The notes under the pieces: model-generated
Databases searched by the model: none
What the model was told of the DNA's origin: nothing
Seen by the model: the letters and a program-made list of their open reading frames with translations, nothing else
Part shown: positions 60,728 to 64,000 of the stretch, one piece after another
Layout of the letters: the number at the start of each line of letters is the position of its first letter
Numbering within the stretch: the stretch's first letter is position 1
Translations under genes and position numbers: made by a program
Assembly (NCBI GenBank): GCA_947488435.1
Contig: CANKZG010000001.1
Location: forward strand, 2,162,308 to 2,226,307
DNA length: 64,000 nt
From: an uncultured Flavobacteriaceae bacterium
Lineage (GTDB): Bacteria; Bacteroidota; Bacteroidia; Flavobacteriales; Flavobacteriaceae
Direction: 5' to 3'

Positions 60728-61759
60728 TTACCGAAGTTCTAGGAGTTTTTCAGCAGCGGTAAAAGGAGATATCTTTAAGGCGGAAACTTCAGATAGTAAT
60801 TCCTTAAGTTTTTCTTTCACAGCCGGATTTTGATAGAACTGTAGTTTCAATTGATCTTCTACAAATTGTAAAAGCCAATATTTATTTTGCGCAATACGCT
60901 TCGTTTCAAAACGATTGTCTTTCCGCATTTCTTCTGCATAATCTTCGATCATTTTCCAAACCTCGGAAATTCCCTTGTTTTCTATGGCGGAGCATATAAG
61001 AGTTTTGGGAATCCAATGATTGTCCTTTGGTGGAAATAAATGTAAAGCTCTGGCAAACTCTTCCTTCGCTGTTTTAGCTGCATTTAGATTATCACCATCT
61101 GCCTTATTAATTACAATGGCATCTGCCATTTCTACAATTCCCCTTTTAATACCTTGCAATTCGTCACCTGCACCAGCTAATTTTAACAGTAAAAAAAAAT
61201 CAACCATACTGTGAACTGCAGTTTCACTTTGTCCAACCCCAACCGTTTCAATAAGAATACTGTCGTAACCTGCTGCTTCGCATAAGATAACGGTTTCACG
61301 GGTTTTTCTGGCCACACCACCCAACGAATTTCCAGATGGGGAGGGTCTAATAAAGGCGTTCGGATCTTTCGCAAGTTCTTCCATCCTAGTCTTATCCCCC
61401 AAAATACTTCCGCTACTTATAGTACTTGTAGGGTCAACAGCTAGCACGGCTACTTTTTTACCATGGGAAGTAAGTTCCTTACCAAAGGTTTCAATAAAAG
61501 TACTTTTACCTACTCCCGGTACTCCAGTAATGCCAATACGAACACTGTTCTTTTTCTGTTGTAAACATTGTTCAATAACAGCTTTGGCTTGTTCTTGATG
61601 TTTGGAGTGCGTACTTTCTACCAGAGTAATGGCTTTACCTAAAGCGGTTTTATCTTGAGAAAGTATACCGCCTACCAATGCTGTGGTTGAATAAACCTTT
61701 TTCTGATACTTTTTTAATTTAGCAACGCCCTTAGGGTCGATATTTTCGGATCTACTCAA
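60728..61759 (-). CDS. meaB: Methylmalonyl-CoA mutase-associated GTPase MeaB
   Basis: G3E-type GTPase that protects and reactivates adenosylcobalamin-dependent methylmalonyl-CoA mutase. 343 residues. Walker A GVPGVGKS, switch and DPTSTISSGSILGDKTRM, IETVGVGQSE (G3), INKADG (G4 NKxD) and a C-terminal helical arm for dimerisation. Mutase genes are not in the window. Starts at ATG 61759, two bases after the DUF2911 gene stop on the same strand. Fits branched-chain amino-acid and propionate use together with HMG-CoA lyase. Confidence 0.96.
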   Translation of the reverse strand: MSRSENIDPKGVAKLKKYQKKVYSTTALVGGILSQDKTALGKAITLVESTHSKHQEQAKAVIEQCLQQKKNSVRIGITGVPGVGKSTFIETFGKELTSHGKKVAVLAVDPTSTISSGSILGDKTRMEELAKDPNAFIRPSPSGNSLGGVARKTRETVILCEAAGYDSILIETVGVGQSETAVHSMVDFFLLLKLAGAGDELQGIKRGIVEMADAIVINKADGDNLNAAKTAKEEFARALHLFPPKDNHWIPKTLICSAIENKGISEVWKMIEDYAEEMRKDNRFETKRIAQNKYWLLQFVEDQLKLQFYQNPAVKEKLKELLSEVSALKISPFTAAEKLLELR

Positions 61760-61761
61760 TG

Positions 61762-62322
61762 CTAGTTACGAATTGGAACACTAACTTTGACAGTATCCCA
61801 AGCAAGTGTAAGATGTACGGTTTCTTTTTCTTCAAAGTCGATCGTGAAGTTTTCCAATGGTGATGCTAATCTTTCTACAGGAACCGAAACAGTAACAGCA
61901 TCGTGTTTTGCATTGTGACTTGGTTTCATTCCATCGGTGGTCATCGAAACTCCCCAATCGGGAACTTTACTATTGATATAAATGGTCCAGGTATCTGCGT
62001 TAGGCACTGTCCAAATGGAATATGTTCCAGAGGGTAGCGATTGCCCCATAATACTTACATCACTTCCCGTAACAAAAGTTGTTGGTTCATTTGCTCCTGT
62101 TCGCCATGTCTGTCCATATGGAACCAGCGCTCCGAAAATATCACGTCCTTTTTTAAATGGACTACTATAAGACACGCTTAAATCCATATCATTTTGTGTA
62201 TAAACTGCAGTTTTTTGAGGACTGTGTTTTTTCGTTTGAGATTTCATTATTGGACCTACTACAAAAAAGAACAAGGCCATAATAACTACAACGACAATTA
62301 AAAACCATTTTAAAAATTTCAT
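61762..62322 (-). CDS. DUF2911 membrane-anchored protein
   Basis: 186 residues: signal anchor (FLKWFLIVVVVIMALFFFVVGPIM) and a beta-rich exported domain with KGRDIFGALVPYGQTWRTGANEPTTF, LPSGTYSIWTVPN and WTIYINSKVPDWG, the hallmark order of DUF2911. The domain occurs in large numbers in Bacteroidota; function unknown. Directly upstream of meaB and in the same transcript, which is likely coincidental. Confidence 0.9.
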   Translation of the reverse strand: MKFLKWFLIVVVVIMALFFFVVGPIMKSQTKKHSPQKTAVYTQNDMDLSVSYSSPFKKGRDIFGALVPYGQTWRTGANEPTTFVTGSDVSIMGQSLPSGTYSIWTVPNADTWTIYINSKVPDWGVSMTTDGMKPSHNAKHDAVTVSVPVERLASPLENFTIDFEEKETVHLTLAWDTVKVSVPIRN

Positions 62323-62348
62323 AAGACTATTTTTTAGGTGTGTTGCTT

Positions 62349-63257
62349 CTAAAATACAAAACCAAAATTAAATAAAGTCTCATGATAATAAGTTTCTTCA
62401 GGTCTTAATATTGCGGATGGAAAATTTGAATGATTAGGGGCATCAGGAAAGTTTTGAGTTTCAAAACAAATACCCGTGAAATTTTCTGGAGTATATATAA
62501 CTACTGCTGGTTGGTTGCTGCTAACCTGCATGCTTAATCTGGAAAGTGAAGAACTTACCCTAGCAATAAAGTTTTTCGTCGTGTCTGTTACAAAAGGAGT
62601 ATCTAGCCGTAAGTCCTTAATTTTTTTTGAAGTTAAGAAATCGTAAACTGTTCCTTCAACCTTTTTAATCTTTCCTGTTGGTAAAAGATTGGGAGCGGTT
62701 TCTAAATAAGCAGAACATTTTAAATGTAAATTATAATGGTCAATCTTATTGCTATTATCTAGTCTGAAATAAGAATGATTGGTAAGGTTTACCAAGGTTG
62801 GCTTATCGGTCTCAGCATGATACGTAATGCGGAGTCCATGCGCTTCTAGAGAGTACCTAAGTGTTATGGAAAGCGTACCGGGATACCCTTCTTCCATATG
62901 CGGACTAACGTAACTTAGTTGAATAAAGGGGTTCTCCTTATGAGATACTTTATCTATGTTCCAATATTTACGATCAAAACCTTCATTACCACCATGAAGA
63001 TGTATCCCTTCTTTTTGTGCTAACAAGTATTGTTTTTGATCTAAACTAAAACTACCATTGGTAATACGCCCCGCATACCTCCCTATACAAGCACCTAGGT
63101 AATTGGGGTTATTTAAATATTCCAACGGTTTCTCAAAGCCTACAACTAAATTTCTAATTTCTCTCGTACCATCCGTATACATTAACTTTTGTATTATAGC
63201 TCCATAATCAAGGATTGTCAACGATAAAAATTGGTTTTTTATAGTAACTTGCTTCAA
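62349..63257 (-). CDS. galM: Aldose 1-epimerase
   Basis: Interconverts alpha and beta anomers of hexoses. 302 residues, galactose-mutarotase fold: GACIGRYAGRITNGSF, HLHGGNEGFDRKYW (catalytic-site His), NLTNHSYFRLDN (second catalytic His), and CFETQNFPDAPNHSNFPSAILRPEETY with the catalytic Glu. Cytosolic; shorter than the 340-residue E. coli protein because of a compact C-terminus. Probably with no operon partner; 26 bp before the DUF2911 gene on the same strand. Confidence 0.93.
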   Translation of the reverse strand: MKQVTIKNQFLSLTILDYGAIIQKLMYTDGTREIRNLVVGFEKPLEYLNNPNYLGACIGRYAGRITNGSFSLDQKQYLLAQKEGIHLHGGNEGFDRKYWNIDKVSHKENPFIQLSYVSPHMEEGYPGTLSITLRYSLEAHGLRITYHAETDKPTLVNLTNHSYFRLDNSNKIDHYNLHLKCSAYLETAPNLLPTGKIKKVEGTVYDFLTSKKIKDLRLDTPFVTDTTKNFIARVSSSLSRLSMQVSSNQPAVVIYTPENFTGICFETQNFPDAPNHSNFPSAILRPEETYYHETLFNFGFVF

Positions 63258-63364
63258 GCGATATTGTTTAAAATTTTCTTAAAATTAGTCTTTTTTGCAA
63301 CATCACTATTTTTCACTCGTCCTTAAGACAATCAACAAGCACAACCAATCTGGAAACGAGCAAC

Positions 63365-63907
63365 ATGTTTCAAATAGATCTCGTAGAGCGATGCAAATCC
63401 AACGACCGAAAAGCGCAACTGAAATTATATAGACAGTATTGTGAAGGTATGTTTTGTGTAGCTATGCGTTTTTTGAAGAATAGCGATGATGCTGAGGATG
63501 TTTTGCAGGAGTCCTTTATCAAAGCTTTTCAGAAAATAGATCAATATAAAGGAGAAGTTACATTTGGCGCCTGGTTGAAACGGATAGTAGTTAATAGAAG
63601 TATTGACTTTTTAAAAGGGAAAAAAGAAAACCTTTTACAACTTGATGAATCCTATATGCATGTAAGCGAAGATGAGGATTGGACTGTTGATGAAACGATA
63701 AGTATAGAAGTGGTTAAACAAGCAATGGACGAACTTCCTGAAAAATATAGTACCGTTGTTAAATTGTATTTGGTTGAAGGGTATGATCACAATGAAATTT
63801 CGGAAATACTTGAAATCACTGAGACTAGCTGCAGAACGCGTTTGTTGCGAGGAAAGGGGCAATTGAAAGAATTATTAAAAAAACAACATTATGGGACAGG
63901 ATCTTAA
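63365..63907 (+). CDS. ECF-type RNA polymerase sigma factor
   Basis: 180 residues. Sigma-70 region 2 at about 20-95 (GMFCVAMRFLKNSDDAEDVLQESFIKAFQKIDQYKGEVTFGAWLKRIVVNRSIDFLK) and region 4 at about 120-175 (DELPEKYSTVVKLYLVEGYDHNEISEILEITETSCRTRLLRGKGQLKELL), with no region 1 or 3. Directs core polymerase to a stress or surface regulon. Its last 17 bases overlap the start of the next gene, the probable cognate anti-sigma or envelope protein. Confidence 0.95.
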   Translation: MFQIDLVERCKSNDRKAQLKLYRQYCEGMFCVAMRFLKNSDDAEDVLQESFIKAFQKIDQYKGEVTFGAWLKRIVVNRSIDFLKGKKENLLQLDESYMHVSEDEDWTVDETISIEVVKQAMDELPEKYSTVVKLYLVEGYDHNEISEILEITETSCRTRLLRGKGQLKELLKKQHYGTGS

Positions 63908-64000
63908 AAAGCTGTTCGAAGAGGAACGGAAACATACCGTTTTTCCGATGAAAGAAGGACATGAAGAACGATTTTTATCAGCATTAGAAAAATCACTACC
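63891..64000 (+). CDS. Protein downstream of the ECF sigma factor, cut by window edge
   Basis: Begins at ATG 63891, inside the sigma gene, and runs off the right edge after 36 complete codons (MGQDLKKLFEEERKHTVFPM and onward with charged residues). The hydrophilic, acidic/basic N-terminus is like the cytosolic part of membrane anti-sigma factors that follow ECF genes in Flavobacteriaceae. The membrane helix, if any, is outside the window, so the family remains open. Confidence 0.6.
   Translation, partial: MGQDLKKLFEEERKHTVFPMKEGHEERFLSALEKSL

Overview
The window is a contiguous piece of a chromosome from a member of the Bacteroidota, very probably a marine or free-living Flavobacteriaceae. 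The evidence is AT-rich DNA, very few Shine-Dalgarno sequences, and repeated Bacteroidota promoters of the form TTTG-N19-TAnnTTTG (clear copies at 3892-3922 and 10997-11027, and many -7 boxes just upstream of genes). It also holds two secreted proteins with the type B sorting domain of the type IX secretion system, plus families typical of the class (DUF2911, DUF5606, eCIS-core DUF4157). I saw no rRNA, tRNA, CRISPR array, insertion sequence or prophage. Most of the window is ordinary chromosome, gene-dense, with short monocistronic or two- to five-gene units on both strands.

Layout. 1-9.6 kb: peptidase T (cut by the window edge), pyrD, a Dabb protein, HMG-CoA lyase, a porin / FMN-binding protein / membrane protein module with a shared 19-bp operator-like palindrome, guaB, an acetamidase-like lipoprotein and a thioredoxin-like protein. 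9.7-17.8 kb: lysA, a LON-domain protein, sucC, two tandem small secreted paralogues each followed by a near-identical terminator, a TerB-like protein, an Hsp20 gene behind an unusual TGACA/TGTCA operator array, and uvrB. 17.9-29.8 kb: two T9SS type B cargo proteins, an ABC-2 exporter, an undescribed kinase-like protein, a NdpA-type nucleoid protein, a pRiA4b-ORF3-like protein, heme A synthase, CCA-adding enzyme and TsaC. 29.8-34.9 kb: three glycosyltransferases, dapD, ruvX, def and a DUF5606 gene. 35-46.7 kb: a TolB-amidohydrolase, a metallophosphoesterase, pdxH and a run of exported hydrolases (GH20 hexosaminidase, SGNH esterase, alpha/beta hydrolase, DUF2927 lipoprotein, penicillin acylase).

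46.7-53.8 kb is the most unusual part. An eCIS-core (DUF4157) protein with an intact HEAWH motif carries a C-terminal PI-kinase/HipA-like domain. It is divergent from a translationally coupled operon for peptide use: M19 dipeptidase, an unknown membrane-anchored protein, a 33-residue membrane microprotein, a sodium:solute symporter and an S9 peptidase. 53.8-64 kb: mazG, a MATE exporter, a lipid-linked sugar module (PAP2 phosphatase, GT39 transferase, flippase-like protein, dolichol-phosphate-mannose-synthase-like GT2), meaB, a DUF2911 protein, galM, an ECF sigma factor and the first residues of its downstream partner.

The best candidates for undescribed biology are: (i) the DUF4157-kinase fusion, a likely injected effector with no injection machinery nearby; (ii) the complete but divergent kinase-like protein at 23938-25020; (iii) the porin/flavinylated-protein/membrane-protein module and its paired operators; (iv) the 33-residue symporter-linked microprotein; (v) the duplicated small secreted proteins that look like stand-alone TonB C-terminal folds. 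All function calls come from motif recognition by eye; no database search was run.
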